A program made the position numbers and the translations under genes. From positions 1 through 8,272 of the forward strand of contig CALBVA010000270.1 of the NCBI GenBank assembly GCA_937969125.1: DNA of 8,272 bases, given 5' to 3'. Of the stretch, positions 1 to 6,463 are shown piece after piece (position 1 is the stretch's first letter; the number at the start of each line of letters is the position of its first letter). The notes under the pieces were generated by a model. The model saw only the letters and a program-made list of their open reading frames with translations. It was not told the origin of the DNA and ran no database searches. The DNA comes from an uncultured Verrucomicrobiales bacterium. Its GTDB lineage: Bacteria; Verrucomicrobiota; Verrucomicrobiia; Verrucomicrobiales; Akkermansiaceae.

Positions 1-1
1 C

Positions 2-655
2 ACCGACCAGGGCTTTTTAGGCATTCAGATGGATCCGCGTGAAGTCGGAAAAGGAGTGCGTGTGGACGCGGTGGTGCGTAGATCTGCGGCAGCGGACGCG
101 GGGATCAGGAGTCATGATCTCATTGTGAAAATCGACGATGAAGAGGTGAAGGGCTTTTATGAACTTTCAACCAATCTTCGCCGTCTTCGAGCCGGTGAGA
201 AGCCGACGATCCTGATTGATCGGGGTGGGCAGGAACTCACCGTGACGCCGACTCTCCGGGGACGCGAAATTGCGGAAGGGCAATCGGGGAGAATTGATCG
301 GATGGATAAGATGAGCGGATCGCAGAGCAGGGTGCGGGGAGAGTTTGGGAATGTCCTTCAGTCTGATATGGAGCTGGAGGTCAATGACGCCGGTCTTCCT
401 GTAGTGGATCTGGAAGGGCGCATTGTGGGCATGGTGATCGCACGTGCCGGACGAATCAGCACCTTGATCCTTCCGGGCGATGACATCGCAAAAGTGCTGG
501 AGGTGGAGCCGAAGGACTTCGTGCGTCCGCAACGTCGCATGGCCCGCCGCCGGGGTGGCGATCTTCGGCAAAACCGCCGTCAGCGGATGCAGGATGAGCT
601 GGATCAAATGCGCCGACTGATGGAGCGGCTACAGCGCGAACTCGATCGGGAGTGA
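2..655 (+). CDS. HtrA-like PDZ protein with degenerate second protease domain (5' truncated by window)
   Basis: The frame is open to the left edge, so this is the C-terminal 217 residues of a longer protein; the Met at 29 is internal. Residues about 4-88 form a PDZ domain of the HtrA/DegP type: it begins GFLGIQM, has SAAADAGIRSHDLIVKIDD for the ligand-binding and dimer strands, and ends in TVTPTLRGRE. Residues about 104-167 resemble the last part of an S1C trypsin domain: NVLQSD, then NDAGLP, then VVDLEGRIVGM align with the HtrA pattern xxQTD, GNSGGP, LVNLxGxVIGI. The catalytic Ser position is Ala, and there is no room for the His and Asp half of the barrel, so this part cannot be catalytic. 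The tail (about 174-217) is Arg-rich and then a short coiled coil (MQDELDQMRRLMERLQRELD). By family, an active periplasmic protease domain may lie upstream outside the window. It is convergent with the FHA gene, 16 bp away. Confidence 0.85.
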   Translation, partial: TDQGFLGIQMDPREVGKGVRVDAVVRRSAAADAGIRSHDLIVKIDDEEVKGFYELSTNLRRLRAGEKPTILIDRGGQELTVTPTLRGREIAEGQSGRIDRMDKMSGSQSRVRGEFGNVLQSDMELEVNDAGLPVVDLEGRIVGMVIARAGRISTLILPGDDIAKVLEVEPKDFVRPQRRMARRRGGDLRQNRRQRMQDELDQMRRLMERLQRELDRE

Positions 656-684
656 GGGGGAGTTGTTGAGACTACTTCTCCTCA
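653..684 (+). terminator. Possible hairpin between convergent genes
   Basis: Bases 653-662 (tgagggggag) can pair with 675-684 (cttctcctca) as a 10 bp RNA stem with two G-U pairs, plus a T663-A674 pair, leaving a loop of about 10 bases. It contains both the TGA stop of the PDZ gene and the TAG stop of the FHA gene. A short T-rich run (tcctttt, 685-691) follows on the plus strand. The minus-strand read lacks a U tract. The location between convergent stops fits a terminator, but the G-U pairs and weak U tract make it tentative. Confidence 0.35.
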
Positions 685-1340
685 TCCTTTTCCGGGATGG
701 GAGGACGGCCGTCTTTGATGTCGGAGAGGAGTGTAAAGTTTTTGCGGTCCTCATTGATGTCCATCCCCTTGTAGCTGTGATCCATCCCAGCGTAGAAGGC
801 CGCGGCACCACAGACAATGAGACCCAGCCCGTAGAGGAAGCCATTGCCAGAATTGGAGGATGCCAGCGCAGGCAGAGCAGCTGGCAAGCCGGGGTGGGGA
901 GTGGACACCACTCCGGATACTTTCCGCACCGGGACCTCTAAGGGCTTCTGCACCACTTTTTTCTTAGGCTTCGGCTCGGGTGATGATTCCTCGGCCTTTT
1001 TCTCCTGAGGCTCGAATTCCTCCTCATCCAGGAGGTCCAGTTCGTCCTCACTCAGCACGTATCCGAAGCTGACGTCGCCTACCTTAATGTCGCTATCATT
1101 GCGGAGGTCAATGATCTCCATGAGCTCGTCATCGAGAGTGATGCCATTTGTCGATTTCCGGTCCCGCAGGATGTATCCACCCTCGACCCGCTCCATGGTG
1201 GCGTGCAGCGAGGAGACAGACGGGCAATCCACCACAATGTCGCTATCCGAGCTGCGACCAATGGTCACTTTTTCACGATCCAGTTTAAAGCGGTAGGGTT
1301 GGGAGTTCTTCCCGGTAATGGTGATGCTGACGCGTGGCAT
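672..1340 (-). CDS. FHA-domain protein with C-terminal transmembrane segment
   Basis: This 222-residue protein has an N-terminal forkhead-associated domain (about residues 4-97). The conserved phosphothreonine-binding positions are all visible: G28-R29-S30, the SSLHA motif with S44 and H46, and S63-T64-N65-G66. A low-complexity linker (about 98-165) is first acidic, then rich in Pro, Lys and Glu. A single hydrophobic segment (about 167-184, GFLYGLGLIVCGAAAFYAG) is followed by a charged tail of about 35 residues ending EKDEEK. The likely topology is a cytoplasmic FHA domain tethered to the inner membrane. FHA domains bind pThr peptides made by Ser/Thr kinases, but no kinase or phosphatase is in the window, so the partner is unknown. 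The start is the first Met, immediately before the FHA strand. No Shine-Dalgarno sequence precedes it. It is transcribed divergently from the ABC importer operon, 121 bp away. Confidence 0.9.
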   Translation of the reverse strand: MPRVSITITGKNSQPYRFKLDREKVTIGRSSDSDIVVDCPSVSSLHATMERVEGGYILRDRKSTNGITLDDELMEIIDLRNDSDIKVGDVSFGYVLSEDELDLLDEEEFEPQEKKAEESSPEPKPKKKVVQKPLEVPVRKVSGVVSTPHPGLPAALPALASSNSGNGFLYGLGLIVCGAAAFYAGMDHSYKGMDINEDRKNFTLLSDIKDGRPPIPEKDEEK

Positions 1341-1376
1341 GAGATTGGGTTTTCGAGGTTCGTAGGGTTGGCGAAC

Positions 1377-1403
1377 TTGACCATAGCTGGTTCATTTTGA
1401 CCA
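1377..1403 (+). repeat. TTGACCA direct repeat, 20 bp period (candidate operator)
   Basis: TTGACCA occurs at 1377-1383 and again at 1397-1403. The copies are 20 bp apart start to start, close to two helical turns, so both would face the same side of the DNA. A TGGTT lies between the copies and partly mirrors the second one. The location in the divergent promoter gap makes a regulator-binding site plausible, but two 7-mers could also arise by chance. Confidence 0.3.
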
Positions 1404-1433
1404 ACGGAAAATCAACTCTGTTGGGCTTGCCTT

Positions 1434-1444
1434 TTCCTCAGGAA
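1434..1444. promoter_or_regulatory. TTCCT-C-AGGAA palindrome upstream of the importer ATPase start
   Basis: This perfect 5+5 inverted repeat with a one-base centre ends 17 bases before the ATPase ATG at 1462. Its right arm, AGGAA, is the only Shine-Dalgarno-like sequence in the leader, but its spacing is too long for normal ribosome binding. It may be an operator or chance. Confidence 0.2.
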
Positions 1445-1461
1445 GTTCAAGCATCGTATCC

Positions 1462-2511
1462 ATGGAAGAGATTCGCGCCGCCGGTGTTACGAAACGATTC
1501 GGAAGCGTCACAGCCCTGAAGGACGTCAATCTGGAGATCGGACGCGGGGAGCTTTTCTTCCTTCTGGGCGGCAGTGGATGCGGAAAGACGACCCTCCTTC
1601 GCTGCATTGCGGGGTTGGAGACGCCCACCGAGGGGCAGATTTTCTTTGGAGACAGGGATGTCACTTCTCTGCCGACTCATAAGCGCGAGGCAGCCATGGT
1701 TTTCCAGTCCTACGCCCTCTGGCCTCACATGACGGTGGGCCAAAATATTGCTTTTGGCCTGGAGGAGCGGAAGGTTCCTAAGAGTGAAATTAAGGAACGA
1801 GTGGAGGAAGCTCTCGCGATGGTGAAATTGGAAGGCTTCGCCAAGCGCGGGATCGACCAAATGTCCGGCGGACAACAGCAGCGGGTCTCATTGGCCCGAG
1901 CCCTCGTGGTGAAGCCGAAGTGCCTCCTCCTCGATGAGCCACTTTCCAATCTTGATGCCCAGCTCCGCCTGGAAATGCGCTCGGAGATCCGCCGCATTGT
2001 GAAGGAGAATGACCTCACCGGTGTTTATGTCACCCACGACCAGGCTGAGGCTCTCTCCATGGCTGACCGGATGGCGGTGATGGATCAGGGGGAAGTGGTG
2101 CAAGTCGGTCCGCCTGAGGAAATCTACCGCCAACCGATTTCGAGTTACGTTGCGGGATTCATTGGTGAGACCAATCTGCTGAAGGGCACAGTCACTGTTG
2201 ATTATCAGGTGGAGACCGCGACGGCTACGCTTCCTGCTAATTCACACAATACGCCCCCTGTGGTGGGTTCGCAGGTGCTTCTTTCGATCCGTCCGGAGGC
2301 TCTGACCATCGTGAATTCCGCCGAGGGCTCGCTCACTGGGAAAATCACCGAGCGAATCTATCTGGGCAGCCTCATCCAATACACTGTGGTGCTGGAGGAC
2401 GGGACAAGTCTGCAGGTCTCGGAGCAAAACCCACAGCTCATCCGCGAGCCCGGTGACCGCGTGGTCGGCCTGAAAATGTCCACCGATGACACCACCCTTT
2501 TGTTGAAATGA
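1462..2511 (+). CDS. ABC importer ATP-binding protein (FbpC/PotA/PhnT-like, TOBE domain)
   Basis: This 349-residue nucleotide-binding subunit powers uptake through the permease encoded two genes downstream. All ABC motifs are intact: Walker A GGSGCGKTT at 36-44 (Gly where most relatives have Pro, GPSGCGKT), Q-loop Q82 in VFQSYALWPHM, signature MSGGQQQR at 134-141, Walker B LLLDEP at 155-160, D-loop SNLD at 162-165 and switch His192 in VTHDQAEA. The segment GPPEEIYRQP followed by GFIGETNLL is the usual exit of the ATPase core in this family. The C-terminal roughly 80 residues, with LLSIRPEALTI and GKITERIYLGS, form a TOBE domain. Length and architecture match the MOI-type importers for ferric iron, 2-aminoethylphosphonate, sulfate or polyamines; substrate cannot be assigned. 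It is the first gene of the operon, and its TGA overlaps the next ATG by 4 bp (ATGA). The chosen ATG is the only Met start near the domain. Confidence 0.95.
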   Translation: MEEIRAAGVTKRFGSVTALKDVNLEIGRGELFFLLGGSGCGKTTLLRCIAGLETPTEGQIFFGDRDVTSLPTHKREAAMVFQSYALWPHMTVGQNIAFGLEERKVPKSEIKERVEEALAMVKLEGFAKRGIDQMSGGQQQRVSLARALVVKPKCLLLDEPLSNLDAQLRLEMRSEIRRIVKENDLTGVYVTHDQAEALSMADRMAVMDQGEVVQVGPPEEIYRQPISSYVAGFIGETNLLKGTVTVDYQVETATATLPANSHNTPPVVGSQVLLSIRPEALTIVNSAEGSLTGKITERIYLGSLIQYTVVLEDGTSLQVSEQNPQLIREPGDRVVGLKMSTDDTTLLLK

Positions 2512-3986
2512 AAGGAGCTTGGAAAAAATATCTCGCGGTTCTGATTCCGCTCGCGGCAGTGGTCGCGGCGCCGATCCTGATGCGGGACGACGAAGCCCGC
2601 GTGGATACCGGGGCGGATCTGCGGCTGGAGATTATTTCACCTCATAATGAAACCATTCGTCGCGAGTTCGGAGAGGCCTTTGCGAATTGGTATCAGGAGG
2701 AAAAAGGAAAGAGCGTTTACATCAACTGGCTCAGCCCCGGTGGCACCAGTGAGATTAAGCGGGTGCTCGACAGTCGCTTCGAGAAAGCCACTGAGATCGG
2801 CAAGGAAGGAATCGGCCTTGATTTGTTTTTCGGAGGTGGGGTTTTCGATTTCAAGGGACAGGCTGCCAAGGATCGCTTCGTCCCGCTGGAGGTTTTCGAA
2901 ACCCGGCCTGAACTCTTCACCTCCGGGGCCATCCCGAATCGCCAGAGCGGGGAGTTATTCTACCCCGAAAAGAAGGATTGGCTCGGTACCTGTCTCTCGT
3001 CTTTCGGGATCTGCTACAATACCGATAGCATCGCACGGCGCGGCATCGATCCGCCGAGCAGCTGGTCTGATCTCGGAGATCCTGCGTACTTTCGGGGGAT
3101 CGCTCTCGCTGATCCGACCAAGAGCGGTTCGGTGGCGAAGGCCTTTGAAATGCTTGTTCAGGAGCAGATCCAGGATCAGTTGAAAGCCGGTAAGCCTCGC
3201 GAGGAGGCCGCGAAGATCGGCTGGGTGAACGGGCTGAATCTCATCCAGCGCATCAGTGCCAATGCTCGCTACTTTACCGATGGTGCCTCGAAGGTTCCGC
3301 ATGACGTCGCGCAAGGGAATGCCGTCGCCGGGATGTGCATCGATTTTTACGGGCGCTCATTCAATGAGACTCTCAAGAAGGCTGATGGGACTTCTCGCAT
3401 TCAGTTTCTCACGCCGGTCGGCGGCTCCTCGATCAGTGTGGATCCGGTGGCCATTTTTAAAGGGGCACCCCATCCTGAACTCGCGCAGGATTTCGTCCGC
3501 TTCCTCTACACTGAAAAAGGCCAGCTCATCTGGAATGGGCGACCTGGAACGAAGTGGGGACCACGGCAACGTGCTCTGCGTCGCTTGCCTATCCGGAAGG
3601 ATCTTTACCGCGAACCCTACCTCTCCACCATGGTCGATCAGGATGTCATGCCATACGAAACGGCGGATGAATTTACCTACGATGACACCCTCACCGGCCG
3701 TCATTTTACGCCGCTGCGGACGATCATCCGGGTGATGTCCATCGATTCGCATGACGAGATGAAGAACGCCTGGGAGGCTCTCATTGAGGCCGACTTTCCG
3801 GAGGAGGCGAGGGCAATGTTTTTCGATGTCAGTCCGGTCGGCTACGTCGAGGCAATCGAGGTCGTGCGGAAAGCCATCAAGTCAGATGACAAGGTTGAGA
3901 TCGTGCGCCTGACCAACGAGCTAGGCCGTCACTTCCGTGAAAATTATCGTGAGGCCGAGCGCCTCGCCAATCTGTCCCGCAAATGA
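2508..3986 (+). CDS. ABC importer extracellular substrate-binding protein
   Basis: This 492-residue protein captures the substrate outside the inner membrane and delivers it to the permease encoded next to it. The N-terminus is Sec-like: KGAWKK, then a hydrophobic run at about 8-25 (LAVLIPLAAVVAAPILM), then RDDEAR. There is no lipobox Cys. A type I cleavage site is possible near VVA/A, but Pro22 follows closely, so it may stay as an anchored protein. Family marks of the SBP_bac_1-type fold are ISPHNE (43-48), GGTSEI (78-83), DLFFGGG (105-111), GICYNTD (167-173), the WSDLGDPAYFRG region (186-197) and ADPTKSGS (201-208), which is the hinge and substrate-cleft pattern of iron(III)/polyamine-type binding proteins. 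The charged C-terminal roughly 90 residues extend beyond the core fold (most of these proteins have 320-380 residues). Both ends overlap the neighbouring genes by ATGA, indicating translational coupling. Substrate unknown; ferric iron is the usual automatic label. Confidence 0.9.
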   Translation: MKGAWKKYLAVLIPLAAVVAAPILMRDDEARVDTGADLRLEIISPHNETIRREFGEAFANWYQEEKGKSVYINWLSPGGTSEIKRVLDSRFEKATEIGKEGIGLDLFFGGGVFDFKGQAAKDRFVPLEVFETRPELFTSGAIPNRQSGELFYPEKKDWLGTCLSSFGICYNTDSIARRGIDPPSSWSDLGDPAYFRGIALADPTKSGSVAKAFEMLVQEQIQDQLKAGKPREEAAKIGWVNGLNLIQRISANARYFTDGASKVPHDVAQGNAVAGMCIDFYGRSFNETLKKADGTSRIQFLTPVGGSSISVDPVAIFKGAPHPELAQDFVRFLYTEKGQLIWNGRPGTKWGPRQRALRRLPIRKDLYREPYLSTMVDQDVMPYETADEFTYDDTLTGRHFTPLRTIIRVMSIDSHDEMKNAWEALIEADFPEEARAMFFDVSPVGYVEAIEVVRKAIKSDDKVEIVRLTNELGRHFRENYREAERLANLSRK

Positions 3987-5677
3987 ATCGCACTCTTGCC
4001 TACACCCTCACCGTATTGGTTGGCCTCTTCTTTGCGGTCTTCTTTCTCTATCCCGCTGTGGAAGTTCTTAAGGAGGCCTTCTATAACGAAGAGGAGGGAT
4101 TGACCTTGGGATTCGTTAGCCAGGTTCTTGCGAATCCGGTTTACGTCGAGGGTCTGTGGAATGCCTTCGCTCTCGGGATCACGAGTACTTTTGCGAGTCT
4201 TTTGATCGCCTTTCCGCTGGCACTGTTGGGGCACCGGTATCTCTTTCCGTTCAAGAAAACCCTCGGAGCTCTGATCCTCATTCCCTTGGTTCTACCACCC
4301 TTCGTCGGTGCCGTTGGGGTGAAACAGATTCTCGGGATTCAGGGAGCACTGAATGCCTTTCTGGTGAAGCTCGGGCTCATGGATGTCGCAGCCCCCTTTG
4401 ACTGGCTGGGGGAGGGGAGATTCATGGGGGTGGTCATTATGAATGCCCTCCATCTCTATCCGATTCTCTATATGAACATCGCGGCGTCCTTGTCGAACAT
4501 CGATCCCGCAATGGAGCAGGCCGCGCAGAATCTGGGCTCCTCACCGTGGCGTCGCTTTCGTCGCATTACCATTCCGCTGACTGCGCCGGGGATTTTTGCC
4601 GGAGGAGCCATCGTCTTTATCTGGTCCTTTACCGAACTCGGCGTGCCGCTGGTCTTTGACTTTGCACGTGTCGCACCTGTGCAGGTCTATGACGGAATTA
4701 AGGATCTCAGTTCCAACCCCTTCCCCTATGCACTCGTCGCGATTATGCTGGTGGTTTCAACCGCCGTTTTCCTGCTCTCGAAGCTCGCTCTGGGTCGATC
4801 CAAACTGGGCACTGCACCGAGACCAAAAGGGCGCGCCGAGGAGGTGGATCCGGGCTTTTGGAAAGGTCTCGCCTGTACCGGAGCCTTCCTCTTTGTTTTT
4901 GTCATCGCCTCTCTTCCGCATGCAGGGGTGGTCATCCTCTCTCTCTCTCATGATTGGTATGCCAGCATTCTCCCGGAGTCCTGGACGGGTGCTCATTATC
5001 AGGAAGCTCTGGGCCATCCGCTGGTGGTTCCCAGCATTAAGAACTCCCTCCTTTATGCCTCCGGTGCGACCTTGGTGGATCTCGTTTTGGGCACTGCCAT
5101 CGCATGGGTTATTGTGCGTAGTACCATCAAGGGCCGCGCCTTTCTGGATGCCCTAGTCATGCTACCTCTTGCGGTTCCTGGATTAGTTCTGGCCTTCGGT
5201 TATCTGGCTCTTTCCCAAGACGGCGGAGACTTTCATTTCTTGCTGGGGGCTTCAGGTGACCCGACTTTCCTTCTCATCATCGCCTACGCAGTACGAAGAC
5301 TCCCGTATGTCGTGCGTTCGGCTGTTGCTGGTCTCCAGCAGGCAAACGTCGCCCTTGAGGAGGCAGCGCGCTCTCTCGGGGCCACTCCTCTACGGACCCT
5401 TCGCCGGATTTCATTGCCGTTGCTGGGAGCGAATCTCATCGCAGGTTCTCTCCTGGCATTCGCTTTCGCGATGCTGGAGGTGAGTGACAGCCTCATCCTG
5501 GCCCAACAGGCCGAGCACTACCCAATTACCAAGGCGATTTACTCCCTGATTGGAATGCTTGGAAACGGCTACGAGCTAGCTGCTGCTCTCGGAGTCTGGG
5601 CCATGGTTTTCCTGGGCATCTCCATCATCGGGGCGGTCATTCTGGGCGGTAAAAAAGGCGGGCTGTTCCGGATGTGA
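3983..5677 (+). CDS. ABC importer fused permease with two BPD_transp_1 domains (FbpB-like)
   Basis: This 564-residue inner-membrane protein forms the whole translocation channel, because two permease domains are fused in one chain. Hydrophobic segments lie at about 4-24, 60-83, 94-116, 148-170, 205-228 and 249-270 (first half) and about 295-322, 352-378, 388-410, 427-449, 485-508 and 535-556 (second half). Each half has the cytoplasmic EAA loop that docks on the ATPase: EQAAQNLG at 178-185 followed by ITIPL, and EEAARSLG at 459-466 followed by ISLPL. A hydrophilic linker at about 271-290 joins the halves. This arrangement is typical of FbpB/SfuB ferric-iron permeases and of some phosphonate importers. 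The start ATG overlaps the upstream stop (ATGA), so the three importer genes are translated as a coupled set. No Shine-Dalgarno sequence is seen. A (CT)6 run at 4937-4948 encodes part of ILSLSH and is in frame. Confidence 0.95.
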   Translation: MNRTLAYTLTVLVGLFFAVFFLYPAVEVLKEAFYNEEEGLTLGFVSQVLANPVYVEGLWNAFALGITSTFASLLIAFPLALLGHRYLFPFKKTLGALILIPLVLPPFVGAVGVKQILGIQGALNAFLVKLGLMDVAAPFDWLGEGRFMGVVIMNALHLYPILYMNIAASLSNIDPAMEQAAQNLGSSPWRRFRRITIPLTAPGIFAGGAIVFIWSFTELGVPLVFDFARVAPVQVYDGIKDLSSNPFPYALVAIMLVVSTAVFLLSKLALGRSKLGTAPRPKGRAEEVDPGFWKGLACTGAFLFVFVIASLPHAGVVILSLSHDWYASILPESWTGAHYQEALGHPLVVPSIKNSLLYASGATLVDLVLGTAIAWVIVRSTIKGRAFLDALVMLPLAVPGLVLAFGYLALSQDGGDFHFLLGASGDPTFLLIIAYAVRRLPYVVRSAVAGLQQANVALEEAARSLGATPLRTLRRISLPLLGANLIAGSLLAFAFAMLEVSDSLILAQQAEHYPITKAIYSLIGMLGNGYELAAALGVWAMVFLGISIIGAVILGGKKGGLFRM

Positions 5678-5694
5678 GGAATGCTTTCCGTCAC
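5674..5694. terminator. Hairpin spanning the two convergent stop codons
   Basis: GTGA (5674-5677) plus GGAA (5678-5681) pairs with TTCC (5686-5689) plus TCAC (5691-5694), with one bulged G at 5690 and a TGCT loop. The arms contain the stop codons of both the permease (TGA) and the minus-strand transpeptidase (TCA). It could serve as a shared bidirectional terminator between convergent genes only 13 bp apart. No T run follows on either side, so it is not a classical intrinsic terminator. Confidence 0.3.
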
Positions 5695-6455
5695 TTGAAA
5701 AGATACTTTCCTCCTGAGACCGTGACGTTCGGAGGTGATTTCTTTTCCTCGAACCACTGGTAGCCTTTACGGAGATTTTGCCAGAAGGGGAGCCATTCAC
5801 TGTTTGACTGCAAAGCCATCTGGTCGTCCGTCATCCGGAAAGGGAAAATGTGGATGCGGAAGAAGGATTGCCCTCCGCTGAGGGCAGCGTCGCAGAGGGT
5901 ATAGATTTCCTCGATCTTCTCATCAGTCATAGCGAGACAGCCGATGGAGAGATTGGACCCGTGGACCATAATGAAGCTGCCGGTACGGCCCATTGTCTGA
6001 TCGAATTTGTTCGGGTAGCCAATATTGAAGGCGAGGTGGAAGGCGCTGTCCGGTTTCATGCGGGAGCGATTGACGAAGTAGAAGCCTTCGGGAACCTGCT
6101 GGTCCCCTTCGCGAAGTTTCGGGCCAAGATCTCCCGATGCGGCAGCGATCGGATAGCTCTGAAAGAGGGTGAATTGCCCCTCCCGGTTTTGCACCCAGAC
6201 CTCGAGGGTTTTTTCCTCCTTGAAGGCGCGGAGGAAAACAGGTGAACCCCATTTGAGTTTTTTTTCGGTAAAGGCGGTTTTGAGTGAGGGGGTGACCTTT
6301 TTTTTGACTGCGGCGAAGCGCTTTTTCCCGGAGGCATAGTCGGCTTCCGAGAGTCCCAGGCCTTCCTCGGCACCTTTGGAGAATTGCATCACGAAGTAGC
6401 CTCCGACCGAGAGGAACAGCAGGGAAGCCAGAAAGGGGAACCGACGACGAAACAT
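5691..6455 (-). CDS. YafK/DpaA-type L,D-transpeptidase-fold protein (YkuD superfamily)
   Basis: This 254-residue envelope enzyme has an N-terminal signal anchor (FRRRF, then hydrophobic residues about 7-23) and one catalytic domain. The active-site motif is clear: HGSNLSIGC with His165, Ser170, Gly172 and Cys173, followed by AMTDEKIEEIYTL, the signature of the YafK subgroup (COG3034) and not of ErfK/YbiS-type enzymes. Upstream, WVQNREGQFTLFQSYPI and the GDLGPKLREGDQQVPEGFY stretch (108-126) form the typical first strands and the substrate loop. In E. coli the homologue DpaA (YafK) hydrolyses the link between Braun lipoprotein and peptidoglycan. The substrate here is not known, since I see no Lpp gene. 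The start codon lies 8 bp after the stop of the PEP-CTERM protease, so the two are probably co-transcribed. Two A8 runs occur in the coding strand (6298-6305 and 6258-6265), before the catalytic region. Confidence 0.9.
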   Translation of the reverse strand: MFRRRFPFLASLLFLSVGGYFVMQFSKGAEEGLGLSEADYASGKKRFAAVKKKVTPSLKTAFTEKKLKWGSPVFLRAFKEEKTLEVWVQNREGQFTLFQSYPIAAASGDLGPKLREGDQQVPEGFYFVNRSRMKPDSAFHLAFNIGYPNKFDQTMGRTGSFIMVHGSNLSIGCLAMTDEKIEEIYTLCDAALSGGQSFFRIHIFPFRMTDDQMALQSNSEWLPFWQNLRKGYQWFEEKKSPPNVTVSGGKYLFK

Positions 6456-6463
6456 CTCAAGAC

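Larger units (their letters stand above)
1341..1461. promoter_or_regulatory. Divergent intergenic region (FHA gene / ABC importer operon)
   Basis: These 121 bp separate the starts of two divergent genes and must hold the promoter of the importer operon and probably that of the FHA gene. TTGACC hexamers (1377-1382 and 1397-1402) resemble -35 boxes, but no good -10 box follows at 16-18 bp from either. No Fur-box-like GATAAT repeats are seen. That is mild evidence against classical Fur control of this importer, although Fur sites in this phylum are poorly known. Confidence 0.5.

Noticed and set aside
167..607. Open frame on the minus strand opposite the PDZ gene
   Set aside because: It is antisense to a gene with clear domain homology, has no recognisable domain and is rich in Pro, His and Arg, as expected for a shadow frame.
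1341..1461. Fur box that would support an iron role for the importer
   Set aside because: No GATAAT-type hexamer array or 19 bp inverted repeat of that kind is present in the gap.
1447..1875. Open frame on the minus strand opposite the ATPase gene
   Set aside because: It lies wholly across the Walker A and signature regions of a well-conserved ABC ATPase. The product has no recognisable motif.
2647..3183. Long alternative plus-strand frame inside the binding-protein gene
   Set aside because: Its composition is Ser/Arg/Pro-rich without any domain, and it is an out-of-frame read of a clearly conserved gene.
4937..4948. (CT)6 dinucleotide run in the permease gene, as a phase-variation tract
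   Set aside because: Six units is short for slippage control, the run encodes ILSLSH in a conserved-looking stretch, and the frame is intact.
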